Assembly: GCF_000281975.1 (NCBI RefSeq)
Contig: NZ_AKKE01000006.1
Location: forward strand, 1 to 64,000
DNA from: Novosphingobium sp. AP12
GTDB taxonomy: Bacteria; Pseudomonadota; Alphaproteobacteria; Sphingomonadales; Sphingomonadaceae
Direction of reading: 5' to 3'
DNA: 64,000 nt
Position 1 is the stretch's first letter. Each line of letters opens with the position of its first letter. Made by a program: the position numbers and the translations under genes. This document shows positions 38,112-47,723 of this stretch, piece by piece. The notes under the pieces are model-generated. The model did not search any database. It was not told the origin of the DNA and saw only the letters and a program-made list of their open reading frames with translations.

Positions 38112-39071
38112 ATGGCCGGTGAATTCGCCTTCATTGACGCACTGCGCGCGATAGCGACGGCGCCCGGCGCCCGGGCGCTGACGGACGATGCGGCAGTGCT
38201 GTCCATCGGCGGTGAGACTCTGGTGCTCACGCTCGATACGCTGGTCGAGGGCGTCCACTACCTGGCCGGCGACCCGGCGGGCGACGTGGCGTGGAAGCTC
38301 GTTGCGGTGAACGTCTCCGACCTTTCCGCCAAGGGAGCCACGCCTCTGGGCTGCCTCTATTCGCATGCGCTGGGCGAGGATGACTGGGACCGTGCGTTCC
38401 TCGCGGGGCTGGACGCGGCATGCCGTGATTTCGCCATTCCCCTCCTCGGCGGCGACACCGTGCGCATGCCCGATGGCTCGGCGCGCAGCTTCTCGCTGAC
38501 CGCGCTCGGAACCGGCCGGAAGGATTGCGTGGTGCCCTGTCGCACCGCCGCCCGCGTCGGCGACCGGGTGTGGGTGAGCGGGACGATCGGCGATGCCGGG
38601 TTGGGCCTCGCCGCTGCGTCCGGGACGCTCGATGGGCTTGCGGCGCATGTCGCCGCGCTGGCCGCGCGCTATCGCCGGCCGATGCCCGACCCGCGCTTCG
38701 GCGCGGCGCTGGCGCCGCTGGTCCATGCGATGATGGACGTGTCGGACGGCTTGCTGGTCGACGCGGGCCGCATCGCGCAGGCGAGCGGCGTGGGGATCAC
38801 GCTGAACGCCGAGGCGGTGCCGCTATCCCACGCCCTGCGTGCCGTCGCGGGAGGCTCTCTCGAGGCCCGCCTCGCGGCGATGACCGCGGGCGATGACTAC
38901 GAACTGCTGTTCACCGCCCCGCCCGGCCACACCGCGCTCATCCGCGAAGCCGCCCGCGCCTTGGGCCGTCAGGTGACCGCCATCGGCACGGTCGGCGAGG
39001 GCAGCGGGCTGTCGCTGCTCCACGAGGGTCGGCCGGTCCCGCTCCCCGAGCGCCTCGGCTACCAGCACTGA
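38112..39071 (+). CDS. thiL: Thiamine-monophosphate kinase
   Basis: A 319-aa ThiL that phosphorylates thiamine monophosphate to the coenzyme. DDAAVLSIGGETLVLTLDTLVEGVHY, the LVAVNVSDLSAKGATPLG ATP site and AGDDYELLFTAPP are characteristic. It follows nusB, the usual nusB-thiL pairing. The N-terminus MAGEFAFIDALR fits family members. Confidence 0.95.
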   Translation: MAGEFAFIDALRAIATAPGARALTDDAAVLSIGGETLVLTLDTLVEGVHYLAGDPAGDVAWKLVAVNVSDLSAKGATPLGCLYSHALGEDDWDRAFLAGLDAACRDFAIPLLGGDTVRMPDGSARSFSLTALGTGRKDCVVPCRTAARVGDRVWVSGTIGDAGLGLAAASGTLDGLAAHVAALAARYRRPMPDPRFGAALAPLVHAMMDVSDGLLVDAGRIAQASGVGITLNAEAVPLSHALRAVAGGSLEARLAAMTAGDDYELLFTAPPGHTALIREAARALGRQVTAIGTVGEGSGLSLLHEGRPVPLPERLGYQH

Positions 39072-39076
39072 ACCTC

Positions 39077-39097
39077 GTCCCCGGCTCGACCGGGGAC
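39077..39097. terminator. Hairpin after thiL
   Basis: GTCCCCGG at 39077-39084 and CCGGGGAC at 39090-39097 form a perfect 8-bp stem with a 5-base loop, 5 bases after the thiL stop. No T-run follows, so strength is uncertain. Confidence 0.45.
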
Positions 39098-39300
39098 CAC
39101 TGGCAAGGCCGCACCACCTTCAGCGGTGCGCGGCGCTGCAGTGGCCCGGCGCAGGCTCCCGCCTGAAGTGCTCCCGGATCAAGTCCGGACGACGGTGACC
39201 GATAGCCGCTTGCCAGCCTCCCGCCTTCACGATAGCCCTTGCCGCCTCGAACGGGAAAAACCCGTCGAGTAACAAAAACCCATTGGGAAGGGGGCGTTCA

Positions 39301-41400
<2,100 letters not shown>

Positions 41401-41406
41401 TCGACC

Positions 41407-41442
41407 GAAGCGTCGTCCCAGTCTCCGCCGGGACGACGCTTC
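41407..41442. terminator. Hairpin after hppA
   Basis: GAAGCGTCGTCCC (41407-41419) and GGGACGACGCTTC (41430-41442) form a perfect 13-bp stem with a 10-base loop directly after the hppA stop. There is no T-tract. It belongs to the same CGTCGTCCC hairpin theme seen at 6191 and 3121. Confidence 0.6.
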
Positions 41443-41464
41443 ACCATTAGCATTTCCTTGATGG

Positions 41465-42703
41465 ATGCCCGCTATGCCGGCTGCGAACCGGCAACCGGCC
41501 CGCAATCGGCCCCGCATTCGGACATCCGCCCTGGTGGCACTCAAGGCTCACGATCAGATCGCGCTTGCGGCACATGCCCATGCCGCATCCGCGCGCGCGG
41601 CCACCGGCCGCCTGACCTGCGTCGCCTGGCGCGATCTCGAGCATGAGGTCGACGCGTGGGACCGCCTCGCCCTTGTCGCAAGCGAGCCCAACCCGTTCTT
41701 CGAGAGCTGGTATCTCCTGCCGTCCCTGCGACACCTGCCCGACACCGACCGCGTCATGGTGCTGCGTTACGAGCAGGACGGCGAACTGGCAGGGTTGCTA
41801 CCGGTGATCCGTGCAGGCCGTTACTACCGTTGGCCGGTGCCGCAGATTTCGAGCTGGCTCCACGCGAACTGCTTCTGCGGTGTCCCGCTCGTCGCCGAGG
41901 GCGCCGAAATGCCGTTCTGGCGGGCAGTCCTGCGCTGGGCGGACGCCGAGCCGGGCGCCGCGTTGTTCATGCACTTTCGAGGCATGGTGCTGGGCGGAGC
42001 CTTGCACGCGGCTCTGGAATCCGTCGCAGCCAGCGAGGCGCGGCAGGTCGAGGTCGTCCACAGCGAGGCACGCGCCATGCTCGCCTCCGACATGACGCCG
42101 GACGCGTACCTGGAAGCCTCTCTGTCGGGCAAGAAGCGCAAGGAACTGCGTCGCCAGTCGAGCCGCCTCGCCGAGGAAGGCCTGGTGTCATTCGAACGCA
42201 GGATCGACGGCGAAAGTGTTGCGTCATGGTGCGATGATTTTCTCGCGCTGGAAAAGGCCGGCTGGAAAGGCAAGGCCGGCTCCGCTCTCGCCTGCGAAGA
42301 GAGGACTGCGCGGATGTTCCGTGACTGCCTTAGGGGCGCTGCCGAGCAAGGGCGGCTCGAGCGCCTGACGTTGACGCTGAACGGGCGCCCGTTGGCGATG
42401 CTGGCGACGTTCCTTACTCCGCCCGGCGCCTATTCGTACAAGACCGCATTCGCCGAAGAGTTCGCCCGCTTCTCGCCCGGCGTGCTGCTCCAGCGCGAGA
42501 ATCTGGCCGTGCTCGCGCGTCACGGCATCGCGTGGACCGACAGCTGCGCCAGCGCCGACCACCCGATGATCGACCATCTGTGGCGGGAGCGGCGCGCCAT
42601 CGGCCGGCTCTCGATCGCCATTGGCGGCACGCTCCGCCGGGCCGCCTTCCGCCGCTTCGTCCGCGCCGAGATGGCGCGCAACCCCTCCGGACCCCTACCA
42701 TGA
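41465..42703 (+). CDS. GNAT / BioF2-like acyltransferase-fold protein
   Basis: A 412-aa protein. About residues 50-350 match the BioF2/CelD-type GNAT layout: WDRLALVASEPNPFFESWYLLP, then LVSFERRIDGESVASWCDDFLALEKAGWKGK and YKTAFAEEFARFSPGVLLQRE. Such proteins are FemAB-like and have been linked to exopolysaccharide or peptide modification; the acyl donor and acceptor here are unknown. Its stop overlaps the start of the JmjC-like gene, so the two work together. Confidence 0.78.
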   Translation: MPAMPAANRQPARNRPRIRTSALVALKAHDQIALAAHAHAASARAATGRLTCVAWRDLEHEVDAWDRLALVASEPNPFFESWYLLPSLRHLPDTDRVMVLRYEQDGELAGLLPVIRAGRYYRWPVPQISSWLHANCFCGVPLVAEGAEMPFWRAVLRWADAEPGAALFMHFRGMVLGGALHAALESVAASEARQVEVVHSEARAMLASDMTPDAYLEASLSGKKRKELRRQSSRLAEEGLVSFERRIDGESVASWCDDFLALEKAGWKGKAGSALACEERTARMFRDCLRGAAEQGRLERLTLTLNGRPLAMLATFLTPPGAYSYKTAFAEEFARFSPGVLLQRENLAVLARHGIAWTDSCASADHPMIDHLWRERRAIGRLSIAIGGTLRRAAFRRFVRAEMARNPSGPLP

Positions 42704-43563
42704 ACGCGCCTGTCGACCTCTCTCCCGCCGCCGTGTTCCCGGATTCTGCGCGCGCCGCTTTCGCCGCCGGCTATCCTGAAATGCCGCATAAGCTGACCCA
42801 TGCTTTGGGGGCGCATCCCCTCATGGAACTGGACGCCCTCGCTCGCCTGGCCGAGGCGCTCCCTGCCGCATCGATCGAATACAATGCCGCCGACCAGCCC
42901 ATCGGCATCGACGGCAAGCCCGCGCCCACCGGCATCCCGATCGGCGAGACGATCCGGCACATCGAGACGACGCGGTCGTGGGCAGTCCTCAAGAATATCG
43001 AGCAGGATCCAGCCTATGCTGGACTGCTCGCAGACCTGCTGGCCGAAATCCAGCCCGCCATCGAGGCACGGACCGGACGGATGCTCAAGACGCAGGGATT
43101 TGTCTTCGTGACCTCCGCGGGCGGCGTGACGCCCTACCATTTCGACCCCGAGCACAACATCCTGATGCAGGTGCGCGGGTCCAAAGTCATGACGCAGTTT
43201 CCGGCCGGAGACACGGCTTACGCACCGGACGAGGTCCACGAGACCTACCACACCGGAGGCGGCCGCGAATTGAGGTGGCACGAGGGCCTGCTCCCCGGCG
43301 GCCGCGACTTCGCCCTGAAGGCGGGGGAAGCCCTGTTCGTCCCGGTCATGGCGCCCCATTTCGTGCGCAACGGTCCGGAGCCCTCGGTGTCCCTCTCGAT
43401 CACCTGGCGTTCGGAATGGAGCTTCGCCGAGGCGGACGCGCGCGCATTCAACGGACTGCTGCGAAAGCTGGGCCTTGCGCCCTCGCCTCCCGGGCGATGG
43501 CCCGCGCGCAATCGCGCGAAGGCCCTCGGCTGGCGCATCGCAAGGAAGCTGGGCGCCGCCTGA
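42700..43563 (+). CDS. JmjC/cupin-like protein
   Basis: A 287-aa protein with a JmjC-like cupin core. The Fe(II) site is suggested by TPYHFDPEHN (H-x-D) and a later histidine in MAPHFVRNG. The N-terminal 90 residues are helical (LTHALGAHPLMELDALARLAEALP). In JmjC and asparaginyl-hydroxylase families this arrangement supports 2-oxoglutarate oxygenation. ATG overlaps the TGA of the GNAT-like gene. It is the last chromosomal gene before the integrated element. Confidence 0.75.
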   Translation: MNAPVDLSPAAVFPDSARAAFAAGYPEMPHKLTHALGAHPLMELDALARLAEALPAASIEYNAADQPIGIDGKPAPTGIPIGETIRHIETTRSWAVLKNIEQDPAYAGLLADLLAEIQPAIEARTGRMLKTQGFVFVTSAGGVTPYHFDPEHNILMQVRGSKVMTQFPAGDTAYAPDEVHETYHTGGGRELRWHEGLLPGGRDFALKAGEALFVPVMAPHFVRNGPEPSVSLSITWRSEWSFAEADARAFNGLLRKLGLAPSPPGRWPARNRAKALGWRIARKLGAA

Positions 43564-43580
43564 CGAGCCGACCGCCGAAT

Positions 43581-43599
43581 TGGTGCCCCTGGCCCGACT
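43581..43599. repeat. attL, displaced tRNA-Leu 3' end
   Basis: TGGTGCCCCTGGCCCGACT is identical to 54024-54042. It corresponds to the last 19 bases of the tRNA (acceptor 3' strand, CCA and part of the T stem) in reverse complement. The match stops on both sides, as expected for a recombination core duplicated by integration. Confidence 0.9.
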
Positions 43600-43724
43600 A
43601 AGCCGCCGATAGGGACAAACCGCAGAAATCCGCCACTCTTTGTGTTTAGGATGGATCAGTATGTACCCCATTCCTGTACCACCTTCAAGCCGCGAACGGC
43701 GCTGAGGCAAAGAGTGACACGACG

Positions 43725-43877
43725 ATGAAGACCGAGATCAAACTGAACGACGGGGAAGCGCAGCACATGGGCCATGGCGTCTTCGTTCTCCTACAGCGCG
43801 ACGAATACGGGCGAGCGCAAAACGTGGTGGTGACCGAGGACGACTTGCGCCGCCTCCTGGGCAGCCGGTCTCGCTGA
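43725..43877 (+). CDS. Tiny protein A (QRDExG...EDDLRRLL type)
   Basis: A 50-aa frame: MKTEIKLNDGEAQHMGHGVF, then VLLQRDEYGRAQNVVVTEDDLRRLL. The second half is clearly related to the next gene's product. No known domain. A plausible small cytoplasmic protein; the family repeats in the same locus, which supports both being real. Confidence 0.55.
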   Translation: MKTEIKLNDGEAQHMGHGVFVLLQRDEYGRAQNVVVTEDDLRRLLGSRSR

Positions 43878-43987
43878 TGAGCACATGCGGCGACATGACG
43901 CAGGCAAGCGACGGGCTTGGTGGACGAGGTGAAGTCAATATGTGAGACTTTTTGCTTCCGTACTATCGAGTACTTGGAGGGCAGATC

Positions 43988-44215
43988 ATGGCGAGGTCGC
44001 GCAGAAAACCACCAACATTTGAGGTTCCACTCGATGATGGAAGCATCGGAGAGTTGATCGACAAAGGCCTTGTTTCTATATGGCAAAAAGACGAGGCGGG
44101 CCATTTACACCATATCATTCTTTCTGAGGCTGACCTTCGGATTCTCTTGGACTTAGTATTCAACGGAAAAAGCGAATGGCAGCCTAAGCACCCTCCGTTC
44201 GCAAGGCCTCTCTAA
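43988..44215 (+). CDS. Small protein B, paralogue of protein A
   Basis: A 75-aa protein with a basic N-terminus (MARSRRKPPTFEVPLDDGS) and the block LVSIWQKDEAGHLHHIILSEADLRILLDL. This aligns with the upstream tiny protein: Q-[RK]-D-E-x-G-x5-[VI]-[VI]-x-[ST]-E-x-D-L-R-x-L-L. GGAGGGCAGATC gives a good ribosome binding site for the ATG at 43988. Function unknown. Confidence 0.7.
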   Translation: MARSRRKPPTFEVPLDDGSIGELIDKGLVSIWQKDEAGHLHHIILSEADLRILLDLVFNGKSEWQPKHPPFARPL

Positions 44216-44349
44216 AACAAAGCTGGCAGTTTTAAGACTGCCTGCCGTACCCTCTGGACCCTGGCGCCGCCGTGTGCCATTTCATTTCGACCATCAACGG
44301 CTCCGGGTGTCCCAGCGGCATCACGCGCACCATAAAGGGAGCGCGAGCT

Positions 44350-44589
44350 GTGGCCGTCTCACTTCAAGAACTTCGATATCGTGCACGTCAGCCCCGCCTG
44401 GGCCGCTGGTGGCGACTGTGGATCGCCTGTAGCTCCTGGCTGTCGGCCCTTGCCTTGGTCATTGCGACCCGCGAGAGCGGTTGGAGCGATGGCGGCATTC
44501 GGGTGCTGACGGTCTGCGCGGTCTGCTCGGTTCTAGCCCTCGCGCTCGGCCTGACGATTGCCTGGGTTAGGAACGGGAAGCGGGCATGA
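44350..44589 (+). CDS. Small two-helix membrane protein
   Basis: A 79-aa protein from a GTG at 44350, with an amphipathic basic N-terminus (LQELRYRARQPRLGRWWR) and two hydrophobic helices at about residues 23-42 and 53-72. An earlier in-frame ATG at 44272 is possible. No family recognised. The stop overlaps the following start (ATGA), so the two are coupled. Confidence 0.55.
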   Translation: MAVSLQELRYRARQPRLGRWWRLWIACSSWLSALALVIATRESGWSDGGIRVLTVCAVCSVLALALGLTIAWVRNGKRA

Positions 44590-45110
44590 TCGAGGTGACG
44601 CCCGGCCCTCTGCCCATCCACTTCTTCACCATCGTGGTGAAGGCGACCGCCGTCGACAGGTCATTCCCTGGGGGACGTAAAGCATTCATTGGCGCCCACG
44701 ATGCTGGGTCGTACAACGGCTCCATCTTCTGCCTGTCCTCCATGGGGCCTGACAGTGTCGATTGGCACCTGACGCGCCTGGAGTCAGCTGGCATCGTCCT
44801 GGGGATGGACGCGGCGTTGGCGGACATGACAGACGGCCCCCAGGTCGATTGTCCGGGATTGCTGTTCAAGTGCGAGGGCGACTGGTTTGGCGCTCGGTGG
44901 AGTGTTGCCGCCTGCGCCGGATCGGGTCAGCAGCAGGCGCAGGCCCGAGAGGTCGTCGTAGCGCCCATACAGCGCGTTCCCGCAGATACACAGGTTTCGC
45001 GGCCATTGGGCGATCAAAGCTCTCCAGGAGAGTCGGGAACAGCTTGGAAGCGAGTGATGGGCCCAATGGGTCGATGCTTTTGGACGGGCGGCGAGGACGA
45101 TGAAGATTGA
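44586..45110 (+). CDS. Hypothetical protein
   Basis: A 174-aa soluble protein. Two compact blocks, FFTIVVKATAVDRSFPGGRKAF with YNGSIFCLSSMGPDSVDWHL and CPGLLFKCEGDWFGARWSV, look like structured beta-rich segments; the C-terminal 60 residues are low-complexity and polar. No match is recognised. Translationally coupled to the small membrane protein before it and followed by a terminator. Confidence 0.6.
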   Translation: MIEVTPGPLPIHFFTIVVKATAVDRSFPGGRKAFIGAHDAGSYNGSIFCLSSMGPDSVDWHLTRLESAGIVLGMDAALADMTDGPQVDCPGLLFKCEGDWFGARWSVAACAGSGQQQAQAREVVVAPIQRVPADTQVSRPLGDQSSPGESGTAWKRVMGPMGRCFWTGGEDDED

Positions 45111-45215
45111 CTTAAGGTGGGGAGCCTGAGGGGCAGGGCCCTCCGGGAGCGGGCCGAACGCTTTGATGCGCTTCGCCTGATGGCGTAGGTCCTCCCAACA
45201 GATGCACGATTAAGA

Positions 45216-45248
45216 CCCTTGAGCGCCGATGGGCTCTCGGGGGTTTTT
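45216..45248 (+). terminator. Rho-independent terminator
   Basis: CCCTTGAGCGCC (45216-45227) pairs with GGCTCTCGGGGG (45232-45243) at 11 of 12 positions, counting two G-T pairs, around a GATG loop. TTTTT follows. It ends the 44,350-45,110 operon. Confidence 0.8.
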
Positions 45249-45299
45249 CATGCCGTCGCCACTTGCCGTTCGTTCCCTTTTCGTTCTACAGTGCCGCGC

Positions 45300-45491
45300 A
45301 TGGAACGCATCGACCCTCACCAGCTCACCGAGGTCATCCTCTCCGCTCCTGCCTGGGCCCGTGTGGGCATCACCATGCCGGACGAGCGCATGCGCAAACG
45401 GGCCGCTCAGGAGCTGGCAGCGACGATCGTCGAGCAGCTGGGGATTGAGGACGGCGAAGGGGACGAGGGGCAGCTTAGGCTGCCTATGTAA
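45300..45491 (+). CDS. DUF6771-like small protein
   Basis: A 63-aa protein, MERIDPHQLTEVILSAPAWA, then RVGITMPDERMRKRAAQELA and a leucine-rich helix. The ILSAPxWARVGIT..DERxRxRAA block matches short sphingomonad proteins that I recall as DUF6771. The frame extends upstream to 45219 across the terminator, so the internal ATG at 45300 is chosen. Function unknown; common on sphingomonad accessory elements. Confidence 0.7.
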   Translation: MERIDPHQLTEVILSAPAWARVGITMPDERMRKRAAQELAATIVEQLGIEDGEGDEGQLRLPM

Positions 45492-45611
45492 CCGGAACAG
45501 GGCGGATGAGGCCCGAAGGGGACTTTCTGATGACGCCCCATAGCCGCCGTTGATGCCCGCTAGGGTCGCCCGCCTCAAACATCAGCGATGCTTGATCAGA
45601 AAGCCCGCACT

Positions 45612-46043
45612 TTATTGTTTTGGGAACTTAAATGGCCAAAAAAGGCAGCAAAGTACGCCGAAAGTCGGCCCGGCAACGCCGCTCCGATCCCAAGGGCCCA
45701 TGCCCGTGTTGCCCTGCAGCCAGCCAAAAGAAATCCAACTTCCTAAAAGATATCCCAAAACACCAAGCAGGGCTGACGCCAATACCTTATGACCGCCAAT
45801 CCAGCGGCGAAATGGCCAAGTTATTGGCAGAACAATAAAAATCATTGCTATAGTGGAAAATATGAGACCTATCATAAAAACGAACGGCCAGAAAAACATG
45901 ACGGTCGGTATCAGCCATATCGCGTCATTTTTTAACTGACCAAAAAAGAATTCCAGAGTTGGACAAATGACCGCCGCTATCGCGCTTCCTCCGACAGCTG
46001 ATATAAACGCCGCTTTGATGTGCGACCTGCCTGCTAATTCCAT
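45612..46043 (-). CDS. Multi-helix membrane protein, AT-rich
   Basis: A 143-aa protein from ATG 46043 (or 147 aa from 46055). Four hydrophobic segments are visible: AAFISAVGGSAIAAVI, IWLIPTVMFFWPFVFMIGL with IFSTIAMIFIVLPI, and ALLGVLGYLLGSWISF. GC is well below that of neighbouring genes. No family recognised. A basic plus-strand frame overlaps it but is less plausible than this membrane protein. Confidence 0.6.
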   Translation of the reverse strand: MELAGRSHIKAAFISAVGGSAIAAVICPTLEFFFGQLKNDAIWLIPTVMFFWPFVFMIGLIFSTIAMIFIVLPITWPFRRWIGGHKVLASALLGVLGYLLGSWISFGWLQGNTGMGPWDRSGVAGPTFGVLCCLFWPFKFPKQ

Positions 46044-46210
46044 TGGTAAAACCACAATCTTCGGGACAATCTAGGAAGTTGCGTGATTGGTAATGGTTGG
46101 AGCCGTTTCGTCAACGATTACGGCCTTTCGACTGCTTCCCACCCAACTCAGCCATAGCCCCTCTCCCGGCCAGCTCCCGAAACCGGACGCCCCGCCAGCC
46201 CTCCACGAAA

Positions 46211-46248
46211 AGAAACCCCGCGGCGCCAGAAGGCACCTTGGGGGTTTA
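46211..46248 (-). terminator. Terminator of the 46-aa gene
   Basis: AAACCCC...GGGGTTT outer arms with a GGCGCC/GGCACC inner stem form a hairpin. On the minus strand it is followed by TTTCTTTTCG. It lies just after the stop of the small gene at 46256. Confidence 0.55.
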
Positions 46249-46255
46249 TCGTAAC

Positions 46256-46396
46256 TCAGGGATAGGCCCAAGTTAGAGCGCGGGCGAAGTCAGCCACGTT
46301 CTTCTCCAGGTCCGCCAGGGACCCACCGTTGTCGATAAGCTCATCGTTTTGGACCTTAGAGGATACCGCATCGCCTCGCCAAGATGTACGCATCAT
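46256..46396 (-). CDS. 46-aa helical protein
   Basis: Frame MMRTSWRGDAVSSKVQNDEL continuing IDNGGSLADLEKNVADFARA and LTWAYP. The C-terminal half reads as a well-formed amphipathic helix, and a terminator hairpin follows. The start codon is only 2 bases from the divergent ATG at 46399, so each gene's leader would lie inside the other. No family recognised. Confidence 0.5.
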   Translation of the reverse strand: MMRTSWRGDAVSSKVQNDELIDNGGSLADLEKNVADFARALTWAYP

Positions 46397-46398
46397 AA

Positions 46399-47133
46399 AT
46401 GAGACAGATTGTCATTTCTCTGATCGAGTTCTTGCGCAACCTGTGGCTGCCCATCCTGTTTGTTTTTGGGGCCATTCAGGACCCCCTGGATATAGGGAAG
46501 GTGGCTGGGCTCGTCCCCCAAGACACGACGTGGCCTTTTGTCAACGCGCCGATAATGAGATACGCGTTCGCCTTCGCTGCGGCAGTTTGGCTGTTCGTTT
46601 GGTTTCACCGCAAGCGGCTCCGTTTCGAGGGGGTGGTCCTCAAGCAAGACTTGCCCCTGCACAACGCCATTTGGTACATTGCCCGTAAGACGCGATGGGC
46701 AGCCAGTCAGCTTCCAGACGAAGACGATGACTGGCCCCTGGAGGCGGGCCACGAACTATTTCGAAAACTGGCGGAGAATAGACTTCAAGCGTTCGGCCGG
46801 AAAAAAATAAACGGAACCGTCGATTTGGCGTTCACCCAGATACCGCCGGATGCTTTCAACACCGCGCAATGGGATGCCCACCTGATGGTTTCTAAAATCC
46901 CGCCAGCCATCGTCAGGACATCAGGCGGCGACTTGTGGCACCGCGTCCATCTCGACCGAAGCCAAGTCCATGACGTTTGGCCGAACCGGCGGCTCTGGGA
47001 CCGGTTTAGAAAAAAGTCCCCGATTGACAGGATCGATGCGCTTGCAGCTCCGCAAACGTACCTTGAGATACAGGCCGATCAGGACCGCAACTATTTCCGC
47101 GATCCTCATCTCGCAAACGTGTTCGACGCCTGA
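46399..47133 (+). CDS. Membrane-anchored protein of unknown function
   Basis: A 244-aa protein with two N-terminal hydrophobic helices (about 6-27 and 51-69), then a cytoplasmic part of about 170 residues starting RKRLRFEGVVLKQDLPLHNA and IWYIARKTRWA. The soluble part has aromatic and basic blocks but no motif known to me. No ribosome binding site is visible before the ATG at 46399; a TTG at 46432 is an alternative. Similar helix-plus-DLPLxxAIxYIA proteins occur on mobile elements, by recollection only. Confidence 0.65.
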   Translation: MRQIVISLIEFLRNLWLPILFVFGAIQDPLDIGKVAGLVPQDTTWPFVNAPIMRYAFAFAAAVWLFVWFHRKRLRFEGVVLKQDLPLHNAIWYIARKTRWAASQLPDEDDDWPLEAGHELFRKLAENRLQAFGRKKINGTVDLAFTQIPPDAFNTAQWDAHLMVSKIPPAIVRTSGGDLWHRVHLDRSQVHDVWPNRRLWDRFRKKSPIDRIDALAAPQTYLEIQADQDRNYFRDPHLANVFDA

Positions 47134-47152
47134 CTGAGTGCGGCTCCTCGAA

Positions 47153-47187
47153 AAGAAATCCCCCAGGGCCCGAATGGGGCCGAGGGG
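47153..47187 (-). terminator. Terminator of the BRO-like operon
   Basis: TCCCCCAGGGCC and GGGGCCGAGGGGGA form a GC-rich stem around a CCGAAT loop. Read on the minus strand it is followed by ATTTCTTTTC. It lies 15 bases past the stop at 47202. Confidence 0.75.
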
Positions 47188-47201
47188 GACTTGAGGTAGC
47201 G

Positions 47202-47723
47202 TCAGGGCACGGTAGCGGCGTGCGGGCCATCGCAAGGGCCAGAGGCGGGCACCAAATATCCATGGCGTTCCCGCAGGCCGATCCACTCAGATTTCCGGCC
47301 CGAGTAACGCGAGGGGTAGGGAGGCAGACAACCGTCCTGCTGGAGCTGGAGGTAGACCGCCGGGTCTGTCAGCGCTGCGTCGGGCGCCAGTCGCAAGGCC
47401 TGCTTCTTGGCCCAGGCGGCAAGCTGTTGGCCCTTGAAAGGATCGGTTAGGTGGGTCCACCACCAGACGCCGACAGGGGATACCATGATGACGTCCTCCG
47501 GCTCTCCGGGCACATCGTCGTCGGGCAACTCGGTGCTCGTTAACCGGGCGGCGACAGGGAAGCGGGGGTCGTCCACCAGAGCCATGGCTTGCCGATCATA
47601 GCCGAGGGCGTCGCACAGGTCCGGCAAGGCGAACCAGGGGACCCCGTGCACGGGCAGTATGCGTATCGAGCGACGGAAGAACTTCAGCGTGTCGCCTTCG
47701 CCGTAAATCGTCGACGTGGTCAC
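47202..47723 (-). CDS. BRO-N-like (phage antirepressor-type) protein
   Basis: A 173-aa protein. Residues about 14-110 follow the BRO N-terminal domain pattern: IRILPVHGVPWFALPDLCDALGY, then VIMVSPVGVWWWTHLTDPFKGQQLAAWAKKQALRLAP, in which the last helix corresponds to the F..WV..EVLP region. BRO-N domains occur in phage antirepressors and DNA-binding regulators. The C-terminus has no recognised KilA-C or ANT domain. The start overlaps the stop of the preceding gene (ATGA). Confidence 0.65.
   Translation of the reverse strand: MTTSTIYGEGDTLKFFRRSIRILPVHGVPWFALPDLCDALGYDRQAMALVDDPRFPVAARLTSTELPDDDVPGEPEDVIMVSPVGVWWWTHLTDPFKGQQLAAWAKKQALRLAPDAALTDPAVYLQLQQDGCLPPYPSRYSGRKSEWIGLRERHGYLVPASGPCDGPHAATVP

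Noticed and set aside
45632..45838. A 68-aa basic plus-strand frame beginning MAKKGSKVRRK
   Set aside because: Antisense to a hydrophobic multi-helix frame that is more plausible; left out although a real basic peptide cannot be excluded.
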